Source: Lamellibrachia columna (Eukaryota > Annelida > Polychaeta > Sabellida > Siboglinidae). Taken from it: a stretch of DNA of 64,000 nt. Position numbers and translations under genes: made by a program. Under the pieces are notes generated by a model. The model saw nothing but the letters and a program-made list of their open reading frames with translations. It was not told where the DNA came from and searched no databases. Position 1 is the first letter of the stretch. Every line of letters begins with the position of its first letter. The DNA lies in assembly GCA_963662155.1 (NCBI GenBank), contig OY759266.1, forward strand, positions 4,772,526-4,836,525, in the 5' to 3' direction. Shown one piece after another: positions 12,401-22,577 of this stretch.

Positions 12401-15127
12401 AAATATGTACTTTTTATTAAATCGACTGCAGATGTCAAATAAACTATTCACACATTACATATTTAGACATCAACGAACAGGATTTTAGATAACCTAAATG
12501 AGTTGAGGGCTGAGCATTAAGTCTAAATGGTTGTTGGGTCTTTCATTGTACTGTAATAGAATAAAAAAATTTTAAATGTGTTATTCGGAACAAAACTTTA
12601 AACTTCTTAAGTGAAAAAAAGTCCTGCCTTGGAGGACACACACACCTGCATGTAAGCATCCAACGTATCAACATCGTCCTCTTTGCCGTTTGCATCTTTG
12701 TTAGCGCCATCTGCTGATGGTTCCTCCTCATCATCATCATCCTCCAGACTCCACTTCTTTGACGCCGGAGTGATGACAATCTGAGTCGCCTCAAATGTTT
12801 TCTTTCTCTCTGTGCGCCACTGTTCAATCCGCTCCCGCCGCTTCTGCATCTCATACTCAAGACGCTTCTGTTCCGCCTCCTGCTCACGTACACCAAACAC
12901 AAATACACCAGTTAACCTCAACATCCATCATGCCCCTCAATAACCACTCACAAAGCCCTGCCAATGGCTGGCACTCTGTCCACCCACACACGCAGTCAGC
13001 ACAAATGGAGTGATTACACCACAGATGTAATGAATTATGGTTACGATTACTGTTAACATGTATGAGTATGATTACAAGTAATGATAATAATAATACATTT
13101 ATTTCCAACATTACATATATGCAACGTATATACATACTGATAGTTGTCGAAATGTAGATGTGAGATAAACAGTTGTGGTTTGATAAAACTTTATTCATTG
13201 GATCATTTCCAACTTGATGACTGTTTTCACTGCTTTATCACCAAATAAAATATTAGCAGAGGAATATCTGAACCCCTCCACTGTCCTCCTCACAGATTTG
13301 CTACAATGACCTCAAATTGTACCTTATCGAGAGGTTCATCCTTCACAATGATGGCCCCTTCCACATGTTTCACATGACTCGGTTTGTTCCTGTCATGACC
13401 TGATGACTTGGCATCATCATCCCTACACAAGTAGAATATATATATACAGTCAAACCTTGGTTTACGGTCACCTCAATGATACGGTCACGTCGCAATCATG
13501 GTCACCCTGGGATAGTCCCAAATGATTTCCATAGTAAAGTATAGGACATTAATCCTGCTAATACGGTCACCTCGCTATTCAGGAATACAGTCAGTAACCC
13601 GGTGCAAAACTATTAGATTGCTCCCAGATTACCCCAGCAGTTACTGTCAGTCACAGCCAAGCAGCCACGATCGGCTTTGTGGCCGGCCGGCTGCCCGTCC
13701 GCACGTCCATCAAAGCCAAGGTGCCACCAACAATGTCAATAACAATACGAAGCCATGCACTTGGCATGTTGACACAGTAACCAGTAAACTTTGATGAACA
13801 ATAAAAGAAGCAAGACCACCAGTCATCTTAGGTAACACTTTGAACTCAAATTCTTAGCAGATGAGTAGATTTTACAGAAGAACACGGCGGCATCTGCCGG
13901 CGGATGCTGCATGCATCTGCGTAGCAATTTTCTCTATTCCCATGATGCTTCAGTGTCCATATTCAGTACCAAGATCACCTCGCTATTAAGGTCAGTTTTG
14001 GCCCAATACTGTGAGTGACCTTAATATCGAGAATAAAATATATAAAAAAAATAGATCAACAAGCAGGGTTGGCAAAAAGCCAGTCAATATGACTACTGAT
14101 CAGGCCAGTGGTCGACACCGGTTAAAGTCGTCCTTTGCTGGTCAATATCGGTCAATTCAAAAACTCATGTGAAAGCACTGGAAGCAAGTGAAATAATACA
14201 AGATGTTTACAAAACAGACAACAACCAGTCCGACCTTAATGATGTAATACAGGCAATGAGCACATCAATCAGTTTACCATATGTAACAGTGACGAATGTC
14301 CTTCAGGCCAGACTCTACATACCACACAGTTACCAGGTGATACAGTGTAATTGCAATGATCAGCCAAGTGCTAGGCTGCTGGCTGAGAGAGTTCAAATGC
14401 TAAACAAAGAAATGCAGCCCTTTTGTTACTCAGTCATAAATCCTTTTGTGGGTTGGGACTGGATTAAACATCTATGTAATGGATTTGATTGTATAACAAT
14501 GTATGTACGAAGCAAATATATAAAAGTAAAAAATGCAAAGTGCATATGCCATTGCTTAAAACAGTATGCTATTGTTACTTTTGGCTTGGAAATTTGTTAA
14601 TATTTTATTGACTGGTATTGACCACTTTTGGAGTACTGACCTGGTCGGGTTTTCCCAGTAAAAGCCGGGATGGCTTTTACCAGCCAACCCTATCTACAAA
14701 TAATTGTCTCTGTCCTAATTAAGCAATGATTTTAAAAGTCACATGGAATTTATTTTTCATAAAATAACACATTATTAGCACATATTCAAAAGTTTGTTAT
14801 TCTGCAGTAATCTTAGAATAAAGTGGTATTTTCAATAACTTGTTTAGTCATGGATTTAATATAACTTTTTTATTCTACAGAATTCTATTAAACTAAAATT
14901 ACCTTTGTCTCTCCTTACTGTGCCTCCTGTCTCTGTCTCTGCTTCTCCGACGTTCCCGTGACCTCGATCGTCTGTCCCGTGACCTTGACCTCCTTTCCCG
15001 TGACCTCCGCCTGTCACGGTCCCTGCTCCTGTCTCGAGACTTTCGTCTTGTACGGTCCCGGCTACGTGATCTACGAGATCGTGATTCTATCCGAGATTTT
15101 GACTTCGATCGGGACCGAGATCGCTTC
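246..15127 (-). CDS. DDX46: DDX46/PRP5-type spliceosomal DEAD-box RNA helicase, N-terminal ten exons (partial gene)
   Basis: DDX46 (yeast Prp5) is the nuclear ATP-dependent helicase that acts with U2 snRNP during pre-spliceosome assembly at the branch site. Ten exons on the minus strand join in frame with consistent phases (1388 nt, about 462 codons). In order they give an Arg/Ser dipeptide domain, an acidic segment with a [13 protein letters not shown] core ending in DAYMQ, DAMEYSSEEEE, the VDHEKI..PFRKDFY block, [11 protein letters not shown], the Q motif ([13 protein letters not shown]), motif I (AKTGSGKT), motif Ia (PTRELA) and the TPGR motif. This matches the known order of the vertebrate protein up to about residue 505 of roughly 1030. 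The DEAD box, helicase C domain and C-terminus lie beyond the left edge. The start codon is not found: the most upstream exon begins in phase 2 (one base completing a codon), so a short first exon lies further right. The spans between exons are introns. Confidence 0.93.
858..1033 (-). CDS. DDX46: DDX46 exon: Q motif and Walker A (motif I)
   Basis: 176 nt, acceptor CCACCAG, donor GTGAGT, enters in phase 2 and leaves in phase 1. It encodes [16 protein letters not shown] (Q motif, adenine recognition), then [17 protein letters not shown] with the Walker A lysine and threonine present, and ends at EEDDGPI. Confidence 0.93.
1034..2352 (-). other. DDX46 intron with two degenerate short-unit arrays
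   Basis: No exon is visible here. About 1673-1890 is an imperfect array of 20-28 bp units built on gtgcactatgagccactct. About 1905-2005 has four imperfect units ending in taccaattccac. The rest is AT-rich with no recognisable structure. Confidence 0.6.
2353..2473 (-). CDS. DDX46: DDX46 exon: [11 protein letters not shown] block
   Basis: 121 nt, acceptor TGTTACAG, donor GTAAGT, enters in phase 1 and leaves in phase 2. It encodes [30 protein letters not shown], ending MECLKK, the conserved region just before the Q motif. The first codon is completed by the last G of the 5382-5478 exon. Confidence 0.92.
2945..5387. repeat. 79-bp minisatellite, 31 copies, overlapping the 3' end of a DDX46 exon
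   Basis: A tandem array of highly similar 79-bp units, each opening with atggcagcaccttgtag and closing with ccagcgtctaccttcag. The span of 2443 bp equals 31 x 79 minus 6; three units (near 4180, 4730 and 5125) lack the same 2 bp. The closing part of each unit, read on the minus strand, is CTGAAG followed by GTAGAC. The last unit (5309-5387) contains the real exon end CTGAAG and donor GTAAAC. The array therefore lies in the intron between the 5382-5478 and 2353-2473 exons and includes the exon's last 6 nt. Confidence 0.97.
5382..5478 (-). CDS. DDX46: DDX46 exon: VDHEKI..PFRKDFY block
   Basis: 97 nt, acceptor TTTTAG, donor GTAAAC, enters in phase 0 and leaves in phase 1. It encodes [32 protein letters not shown]. 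Its 3' end and donor are inside the terminal unit of the 79-bp array. Confidence 0.92.
5885..5950 (-). CDS. DDX46: DDX46 exon: YSSEEEEE acidic micro-exon
   Basis: 66 nt, 22 codons, phase 0 both sides, acceptor ATCTTCAG. It encodes [22 protein letters not shown]. The donor used here to keep frame is GTCGGT. A better-looking GTATGA lies 4 nt further on, but it would need a different acceptor (ATACAAG) in the next exon. Confidence 0.85.
6295..10550 (+). mobile_element. Degenerate non-LTR retrotransposon (Jockey/CR1 superfamily), interrupted by an opposite-strand LINE fragment
   Basis: In the large DDX46 intron (5951-10909), plus strand. Endonuclease remains at 6811-7140 include [28 protein letters not shown] and a GG stop. 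Reverse transcriptase remains at 9209-10050 include [21 protein letters not shown], a frameshift near 9640 (IDMVI stop, then [14 protein letters not shown]), and [19 protein letters not shown], with VADD at the catalytic YADD position. The C-terminal part (about 9985-10550) has YWNKLP near its end. Several stops and frameshifts mean it is not translatable. The left boundary is uncertain; 6295-6800 may be 5' sequence of the element. A short run of aatac units lies at about 8961-8983. Confidence 0.75.
7430..8545 (-). mobile_element. 5'-truncated LINE fragment (post-RT C-terminal region) inserted in the 6.3-10.5 kb element
   Basis: Two overlapping minus-strand frames (8543-8235 and 8247-7714) encode the region after the RT domain. 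They contain [52 protein letters not shown] and a putative zinc-binding end [20 protein letters not shown] frameshift near 8240 separates them. This block sits between the endonuclease and RT remains of the plus-strand element, so it inserted after it. The element-free ends are approximate. Confidence 0.7.
10910..11029 (-). CDS. DDX46: DDX46 exon: [18 protein letters not shown] segment
   Basis: 120 nt, 40 codons, phase 0 both sides, acceptor CTGGTAG, donor GTATGT. It encodes [20 protein letters not shown], then [14 protein letters not shown], which joins YSSEEEEE to restore the conserved DAMEYSSEEEE stretch. Confidence 0.9.
11112..11202. repeat. About 31-bp unit, three copies
   Basis: Three imperfect copies of tggtggactgacatccggct plus acataatgatc, in the DDX46 intron. 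Confidence 0.8.
11642..11689 (-). CDS. DDX46: DDX46 48-nt micro-exon
   Basis: 16 codons, phase 0 both sides, acceptor CTTGCAG, donor GTAGGG. It encodes [16 protein letters not shown], a low-complexity linker between DAYMQ and IPDIED. Flanking introns show nothing else recognisable. Confidence 0.75.
12646..12879 (-). CDS. DDX46: DDX46 exon: charged coiled segment and [10 protein letters not shown] block
   Basis: 234 nt, 78 codons, phase 0 both sides, donor GTGTGT. The acceptor is GAGCAG; an alternative three nt upstream would add one Gln. It encodes [17 protein letters not shown] (predicted helix), [14 protein letters not shown] and DTLDAYMQ, all diagnostic of DDX46 before the helicase core. 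Confidence 0.92.
13323..13422 (-). CDS. DDX46: DDX46 exon: linker after the RS domain
   Basis: 100 nt, acceptor TGTGTAG, donor GTACAA, enters in phase 2, leaves in phase 0. It encodes [37 protein letters not shown] fits the sumoylation consensus (hydrophobic-K-x-E); no use of it is implied. Confidence 0.85.
13454..14035. mobile_element. Possible non-autonomous DNA transposon relic
   Basis: The block starts next to a TA run with cagtcaaaccttggtttacg and carries repeated tacggtcacctcg words. Near its right end it has inverted forms (gtgaccttaatatcgag). The look is that of pogo/Tigger-like MITEs, but a matching right terminus was not found, so the boundaries and family are tentative. Confidence 0.3.
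14064..14692. mobile_element. hAT-like non-autonomous DNA transposon
   Basis: The left end cagggttggcaaaaagcca is mirrored at the right by tggcttttaccagccaaccct (terminal inverted repeats with a small insertion). The 8 bp outside the ends, tcaacaag and tctacaaa, agree at 6 of 8 positions, as expected of a decayed hAT target duplication. Internal inverted words (agtcaatat / attgactgg) extend the symmetry. An internal open frame at 14169-14600 (+) has no family signature that I recognise. Confidence 0.5.
14903..15127 (-). CDS. DDX46: DDX46 exon: RS domain
   Basis: 225 nt, acceptor TCTTACAG, donor GTAATT, phase 2 in and out. It encodes [12 protein letters not shown], then dense Arg-Ser and Arg-Asp repeats ending RHSKERQR. 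The RS domain mediates splicing-factor contacts. In vertebrates this segment follows a start peptide of about ten residues ending in YR, so the missing first exon should be very short. Confidence 0.9.
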
Positions 15128-16220
15128 CTGTAAGATCTGTGGGATGATGGGGTAACGTGTGAATTACTGTGTAGGCATATTAGCTACTATATCAACAATA
15201 AGAATTACAAATAAGAGAAACCTTGAATGTTCAGCACTCCACCTACCTAGTATGTTACTTAATAAATACTGAGAGCTCAAGAGTAACATCAGCAGTGAGG
15301 ATTATTTCACTACTGAAAGGAAAGGTGAATATTTATATATTTAAAGTCATCTTGTAATAGTCATATCTGTCACATGTGATAATATTTGAGTTTTGACATA
15401 AACATATAATCTGACAGTTCAGACTACCGGTAGCTTCAAATGTGCCAATGGCATTGTGCCAAGGGGTTTCATCCTGTTAGCTGTATATAAATAATTTGTT
15501 GTAGCACAAATGTCTTGAATAAAGTAATTATATGTGAACCGCAAGAAACTGTCACCTTGTCATTAAAAATGAGCAGCAGTAAAGCAAACATTAATTCTGA
15601 AATATGCATCATCCGTTTGGGATCCCCACAAATACAAACTAAAACGACATTCAGACACTGGAGTGTGTGCAGCATCAAGCTACTTGATATATGTTCCATA
15701 ACTATACAGACAGGACACACTTCTTCCTTCCAGTCCCCGTCACCTCAATGCCTTCACTTAAATCGTTCTTGGAAAGACTGGCACAACCTACAGCCAGTGC
15801 CTGCAGCCCCTTGAAGGTCACGTCCATGTGTATATTTCTAACTGTTTTTACACAGATTGCTTCAGACTGCTACACTGTTGCATGCATCACAGAGCTAAAT
15901 ATGCTTGCAAGAGCCCAGCCCTTTAAAAGGGAGAAAAAGGTGATTTTAACAAAAACGCCATCCAAAGCAACAAACAGCTCCAGTTAATACACAGTACTGC
16001 TGTGACACACTGACATGTCTGTTACCCCATCACAGGCACACTCTAGACTAATCACACAGACAATGTTCAAACTAACACCTTTGCATGTCACAGACTTCCT
16101 TTGTTTGAAGGAAACACTGGATATATTAACAGTGAAAACTGATGTCAAGATGAAGATTCAAGATGTTGATCAAGGTGAACAAACCCTTGCGATGGCTGCT
16201 CCCCTGACCCGTCTCAACCT
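15128..16220. other. No gene seen: upstream flank or first intron of DDX46
   Basis: AT-rich sequence with scattered short open frames and no domain, codon signature or convincing first exon of DDX46. A first coding exon of about 25-30 nt would be easy to miss by eye. Confidence 0.4.
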
Positions 16221-16780
16221 AAGACTAGGCCTAGTCCCGGGTAGGCAAGACAATTCACCACCGAGGGAATAACACTTGTACGCCGACCCTTCATAACTCT
16301 AAGACTAGGTCTAGTCCCGGGTAGGCAAGACAATTCACCACCGAGGGAATAACACTTGTACGCCGACCCTTCATAACTCTAAGACTAGGTCTAGTCCTGG
16401 GTAGGCAAGACAATTCACCACCGAGGGAATAACACTTGTACGCCGACCCTTCATAACTCTAAGACTAGGTCTAGTCCTGGGTAGGCAAGACAATTCACCA
16501 CCGAGGGAATAACACTTGTACGCCGACCCTTCATAACTCTAAGACTAGGTCTAGTCCCGGGTAGGCAAGACAATTCACCACCGAGGGAATAACACTTGTA
16601 CGCCGACCCTTCATAACTCTAAGACTAGGTCTAGTCCCGGGTAGGCAAGACAATTCACCACCGAGGGAATAACACTTGTACGCCGACCCTTCATAACTCT
16701 AAGACTAGGTCTAGTCCCGGGTAGGCAAGACAATTCACCACCGAGGGAATAACACTTGTACGCCGACCCTTCATTACTCA
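16221..16780. repeat. 80-bp minisatellite, seven copies
   Basis: Seven nearly identical 80-bp units starting aagactaggtctagtcccgg and ending cgacccttcataactct, filling 560 bp exactly. Variation is confined to a few C/T positions. Confidence 0.97.
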
Positions 16781-17017
16781 AATATTGAATACTAGCTCAG
16801 TTGGCCAGCATTACATGGGAGAAAAGGCAAGACTGTATCTTAAATGTTTTTTGTGCACCCAGTATGCCCACGGTCCTCCCCATCTCATTCTAGAATGTTG
16901 CATTCAGAATCTGTACCAATATATCTAATCTTCAACACATTTCAGATACATAGCTTGAAAACTTGTCAAGTTAGAGGCACATGAACAAAATAATAATAAT
17001 GGGTACGATTTTGGACA

Positions 17018-17180
17018 CTTACCCCTTGCTCATATTATACAACTACAAGGGCACTTACCTCTTGCTCATATTATACAAGGGCACTTACCCCTTGCTCATA
17101 TTATACAAGGGCACTTACCCCTTGCTCATATTATACAAGGGCACTTACCCCTTGCTTATATTATACAAGGGCACTACAGA
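17018..17180. repeat. 30-bp minisatellite, about five copies, with a GTAAGT on the minus strand in each
   Basis: Units of gggcacttaccccttgctca plus tattatacaa. Five of the copies contain acttac, which is GTAAGT on the minus strand, the same strand as DDX46. Confidence 0.93.
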
Positions 17181-20170
17181 GACAATTTGCATGTAAATTC
17201 GCATGATTTCACATGGAATGACCCAGGTACATATAATCTAGAACTATGTATTCAGAAGTTTTTTTTTGCATTTGACGACAATATTTACATAATTTTTTTT
17301 AGTAGAGATGAAATAGATAGTAAAATCAACTGTAGGATTTGATATTGTTTTGTGATCTATTGATCAGATAAAACACAAAAAACGTCTATCTGAAATATTT
17401 TTCCCCGACATGAAGCCATTTGAATAGGGAATCCAAATATGGTGCATTACATAGGCATTGTACCTGCCTTTCATGTCAAAAATAAATTGGAATTTTAGCT
17501 CCATGGCCACATAACATTTTGGCTGCTAAATATAAGCCACTTTTCACTATGTACCAACTTTGGAGAGAAGTATCTCATAAACTAATCAAGATAGAAACTT
17601 CAAACTTCTCATATACCTACACATGTAGGTATACTATTAATCAAAATAAGATTCATTTGTGTTCTAACATGTTTTATTGTTGAAATATGGGCTTAAAATC
17701 ACTTGTTGGCTCAATTTCGCACATAAAACACACAACTTCAATGGCAGATTGTGAGAGAACTAATGTACACATGTGGAGCTATAGTATGTCTGTTGCTATC
17801 AACATATAATGGAGAATAAGCAGGCCAAATCTCAGAGTTTTAGCACAAATACTTTTTGAGTTATTGGTATTTTAAGTAGAACAAGAAATCTTCATGATTT
17901 CTGAGAAGTGGCAACGACAGAATCCGCCAATTTTGAAATGGTTATAACTATTCACGCTACAGCCCTATGGTTTGATGTGCCTGGTTACATTGACCTGTGG
18001 ATTAATTAGTAAAAAAAATGTTATTAAAAAATCTGAGTGCAACATGGCTTGGTTGATCTGAGATAGAAATCTGAGCCCCAAGTATATGTTTATATACATA
18101 TATTATATATATATATATATATATAAATCATACATATTACATCCTTTCCAGCCTACTGTCAAGTTTTAAACTTGGTTGTAACTTCATTTGTAAATATTAT
18201 GCTCAATAAAAACAATTTAATTAGCGAAAATAACGAATGTAATAAGGTTCACAGATCCCACTAGGATACGTTATTCTACGTAACCCCCAGTTAGAATATG
18301 TTAGTTGTTTCCACTCGGAGAGCCCACAGCACTGGTACTGCTTGCATACACGGCTGATTCAGCCCATGCGAGCGAAAACACTTCACCGGTTGTGAAAACA
18401 GTTGGTTCGGCTCATGGACCAAAACATCCGAGACCCTGTCCCTTTGACGTAATACCCTACCACCTCATGGAATTTCAAATATATATACACCATCACGAAA
18501 GTGCAGCAAAATCTCCAAGCAGATTTTGCTTAATGGATGGTGGATGCCTAACATAAAGAAGATTGGTCCCGGTAGGCGCTTCATAAAAAATTCTTTTCCA
18601 TGACTTACAGCGGCAGATTGGATAACGGTAAGTATCTTTTCATGTTCGTCTGTTTAAATTTAAAAATTTGCACCAAAATTAAGGTGAAATACATTGATTA
18701 GAAAACATGGGTGTATTTATATTTAAGTTTAGCAGATAATAGATCCACGACACACCATCCAAATGTTCAGCACCTCTTCAAGAGGTCTTAGCCAGTCTGT
18801 GTTCGAAATATTTTTCTGCTATGCAAATGTGCAGGGGCGTGTTTGAGCTTCCGTAGTTTGTGAAATATCATCCGATTTTGATTCTTTTAGTTGGACAGTG
18901 AGATCGATTTAATAAAAATCATGACTTATGTACCTACATTTCTATGAATTTAATTCATTACAAAGCTAATACAATCAACAACCAAAACAAATATTATTAA
19001 TGATTATTAGTAAATGTACATTTTCTGGCTGTGCTAAGTCTAAGACCTAGTTACTAGAATAATGAAATTATGTAATTTTCAATGCTAAAAAAAAAAACTG
19101 TGCAAGAGATATTCTAAATCACTAGTTAACAAGTATTTCATCAATTGAGTGCTATCAGTTCTAAGTTAGTTTGTGACATTATCTATATAAAAGTCATGTG
19201 GATTTTCACAGGAAGACTGAACAATAATTTCACAAGATTCACACATAGCATCAAGATAATTAGACTAAGTCTATGTGAAACAAGAAATGTCAAATTCATT
19301 TAGACAATTTTCATTATAGTGCAACTGTGGAGACAGTTTCATGTGCCACTTTTAAGATGTTCTGGCTTAAGTTCTTCCATTGATTTCTGTTATGCAATCT
19401 CAGCCAGTCTAGATCTTGCAGGTTTTGAGGATGCTTGCAGACTTCCTGCAGATCTTTGTGGAGGGCAGTTGGGAGTGTTGTTAATGGTTGCCCTCGCCAG
19501 CGAGCAACGTCAGAGGGTGTGAAATATTGGTCTATGGCCACCTGTGCAGGGGGTTTACATGGCATACAAAGCCCATTATATATTATATTAACATAACATA
19601 TTATTTCTTAAATATATTCTTTATTGGTTGAGATGTAGGTTTCATTTTTATTCCAGGAAATACGAGACAGTTAACTCTGAATATTGCTACATCCAGCATA
19701 CAGTGTACTGTGAACATTGACACACTTCACCGGCGGATGTATGAAACAATGAACATTGCTACACTCAGCATATATGCACTGCGAACAATCGTCATCCACT
19801 TGTCTCCCAGATGGAATAATGTAGAATCTTGCAGCAGTCATCCATTCGACACGAGAAATGTTGGATTCAACAGTGAAATACTGTTAAAAATGTAAAACAA
19901 TTAACATTACATCATGTTAATTTGCACAACGTAAAGTCGACATTATTTTATGAAGCAGTGAATAAAATATAAATATTGCTGTACTGAACCTGCAGTGTAC
20001 TGTTCATGTAGGAAATTACAAAATATCTGAATATATAAACTGTGGCATATTTATGCAATGGCATTGTTTTTCTTCACAACATTTTTTTAGCACTCTATAT
20101 GGAATACCAATTAGAATATATTTCTCTAACAATTATTTCATCATAGTCACCATGCAAGACTATTTTGGTG
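17181..20170. other. No gene seen: AT-rich spacer
   Basis: No exon with recognisable coding content. A (TA)n run lies near 18105-18123. At 19314-19565 (-) a short frame with WLRLHNRNQWKNLS resembles the 3' end of some LINE ORFs, but it is too short to assign. Confidence 0.4.
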
Positions 20171-20172
20171 CT

Positions 20173-20176
<4 letters not shown>

Positions 20177-20230
<54 letters not shown>
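20177..20230. repeat. (TA)n microsatellite
   Basis: About 26 uninterrupted ta dinucleotides. Confidence 0.97.
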
Positions 20231-20231
<1 letters not shown>

Positions 20232-20330
20232 TAATAGTATTTGGCAGGGAACCCAGGCTCAGCCAAAATTATACAAATATCTTCATAATCATGGAAGTTA
20301 TGGCTTTTTATTAAACGCTTTGGTCTGTTG

Positions 20331-21933
20331 AGATTTAACAAGATTTGCCATCCAAGCCAAAGGCCCAGATGGCAAGTGGACAAGGAAGCCATTGGCTTAT
20401 CGAGAGTCCAACAATGTTCATCTACTTATAGCCCGCCCTCCTGAGATATGTGTCAACCTTGTTTTTAAACATATTCACGCTGCTAGCAGTTACACAATCT
20501 GTAGACAATTTGTTCCATTCATTTATTGTCCTCTGTGAGAACGAGTGCTTCCTGATGTCCAATCTACATTGATCCTTTACTAATTTTACCTCATGTCCTC
20601 TAGTTCTGCTATCCTTATTGAGTGAGAAAAACATATTTCTATCAATATTTTCATACCCATTCAATATCTTAAAAACTTCAATCTGATCTCCTCTTAACCT
20701 CCTTGTCTCTAGAGTTGTTAAACCACATTCTTTCAGGCGTTCTTCATAACTAAGGTCTCTCAGTTCTGGAATCATTTTAGTTGCTCTCCTTTGTATGCGT
20801 TCAAGCGTATCTATATCCTTCTTACGATATGGTCTCCATGCTTGTATACAGTATTCTAAATGAGGTCTAACTATTGCTTTATAAAGAGGTACAATTAACT
20901 TTTTTCCCTTGTATGTTGTTTCTTCTAATCAATCCAAGAATTTGATTACCCTTTGAAGCTGCAATACCACACTGCTCTGAAACTTTCATATCAGCGCTTA
21001 TTGTAACTCCTAAGTCCTTTTCTTTTACAGTAGAACCCAGAACAGTATCTCCCATTTTATAGTTTACATTCAAGTTCCCATGTCCTGTATGTAGACATTT
21101 ACATTTCCCAAAATTTAACAACATCTGCCATTTCTCAGACCATTTCACTAATCTGTCTAGATCGTTTTGTAAATGTTGTTTATCACCATCAGTATTAACC
21201 TTTCTAAACAGTTTTGTGTCATCCGCAAATTTCAGTACGTTACTTGTTATACTGTCGTCCAAGTCATTGATATAAATTAAGAATAATATAGGTCCTAATA
21301 CTGATCCTTGAGGTACCCCACTCAAAACCGATTTCCAATTTGAAACTTCTCCATCTACTACAACTCGTTGTCTTCTGTCAGTCAGCCATTGTTCTATCCA
21401 GTCAGTTATGCTATCCCCGATACCATGGGCTTTTAATTTAAGTAGTAATCTTTGATGTGGCACTTTGTCAAAAGCTTTCTGAAAATCTAAGTAGATAATA
21501 TCTACTGGCGATCCCACGTCTATCCACTTAGTGATTTCTTCCAAAAAACATAACATATTTGTTAAGCATGACCTCGCTTTAAGGAATCCATGTTGAGATG
21601 AATTTAATAATTTATGCTTAACGAGGAAGTCCACCATATGGTCTTTAATTAACCTTTCTAATAATTTACAAATCACTGACGTTAAACTCACTGGTCTGTA
21701 ATTCTCTGACTTATTTCTCGAACCCTTTTTAAATAATGGTATGATGTTTGCTTCTTTCCATTCAAACGGAACAACTCCCTCTTTTAATGACAAGTTAAAT
21801 ACTCTTGCAAGTGGTATGCTGATTTGCTCTACTGTTTCCATTAGTAATTTTGGAGGAATCCCATCCACTCCCGGTGATTTGTTATCCTTCATTGCCTTTA
21901 TTTTCTTAGCTACCAATTCTGGAGTTACAACTA
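20331..21933 (-). mobile_element. CR1-clade LINE, 5'-truncated copy (RT plus C-terminus)
   Basis: The minus-strand reading has a continuous 345-codon RT segment: [92 protein letters not shown] and the intact catalytic FADD. A frameshift/stop region near 20880 follows, then the CR1-type C-terminus RRLRGDQIEVFKILNGYENI with FSQRTINEWNKL. The 3' end is cttgttaaat. It is nearly identical over its length to the longer copy at 38391-41427. Confidence 0.92.
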
Positions 21934-21981
21934 TAGCATGCTAATCAGCCATTGTTGACTTATTAATTGAATTATTATTAA

Positions 21982-22577
21982 CCCATTAGACTCCACAACG
22001 GCTACGGCCGACTGCTCTGTGCAGTCCTGGAACGGCCGCATACAGGACCCTGTACTAAAAAAATCCTGGCGAATAACTACTGAACTAAACGCTACCAAAT
22101 TTTCCCACACCCTAGCAGATACATTTTTTAACAACAGCTCGTTACGTGCATGTGTTGCCCTGTCGGAAATCTTGATTTTCATCGGTTTTGTTCATGTTAT
22201 CTCGAAAATTTTTATTTCTATATTTGTCATGATAAAATATGGTGTAACCTGAATATTTACATTTTCTTTGCTGAGTTGCATAGGGTTACAGCATAGGATC
22301 ATTGTCAAATGTGAGTCGCAACTTTCAAAGTTTTAACAAATGTACTATTTTTTCTTTGCAAATTGTGATCAAATGTCAACATTTTATTAATATATCCTAT
22401 TTCTATGTATACACGCATGTGGAGAAATTACTACTCTTCAAAATAAACACAACTTGTAATTGTCAATATTGAATAGTTTTTTTACAGATTTTTTAACACA
22501 AGTAAAATCGCTTGAAATTTGCCAGAAATCCTGGGAACAGGGGAGCATGTTTTAATAAAATCCTGGGGCCTAATGGG
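21982..22577. mobile_element. piggyBac-like MITE with TTAA target duplication
   Basis: A 596-bp element flanked on both sides by TTAA (21978-21981 and 22578-22581). Terminal inverted repeats read CCCATTAGACTCCA and CCCATTAGGCCCCA. TTAA followed by CCC is the classical piggyBac arrangement. A neighbouring copy of the host repeat has a single TTAA in the corresponding position (near 23019, actattaatgata), an apparent empty site. No transposase is present. Confidence 0.8.

Noticed and set aside
18560..18640. A candidate first exon of DDX46 ending at a GTAAGT donor (minus strand)
   Set aside because: The phase would fit, but the peptide (MKRYLPLSNLPL) does not resemble the conserved DDX46 start, and GTAAGT occurs by chance in AT-rich DNA.
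19314..19565. An 83-codon minus-strand frame resembling a LINE C-terminus
   Set aside because: Only a short LRLHNRNQWKNL-like stretch is suggestive, with no RT or endonuclease nearby; too weak to list as an element.
20147..20392. Frames with YIYIYIY runs on both strands
   Set aside because: Translation of a (TA)n microsatellite.
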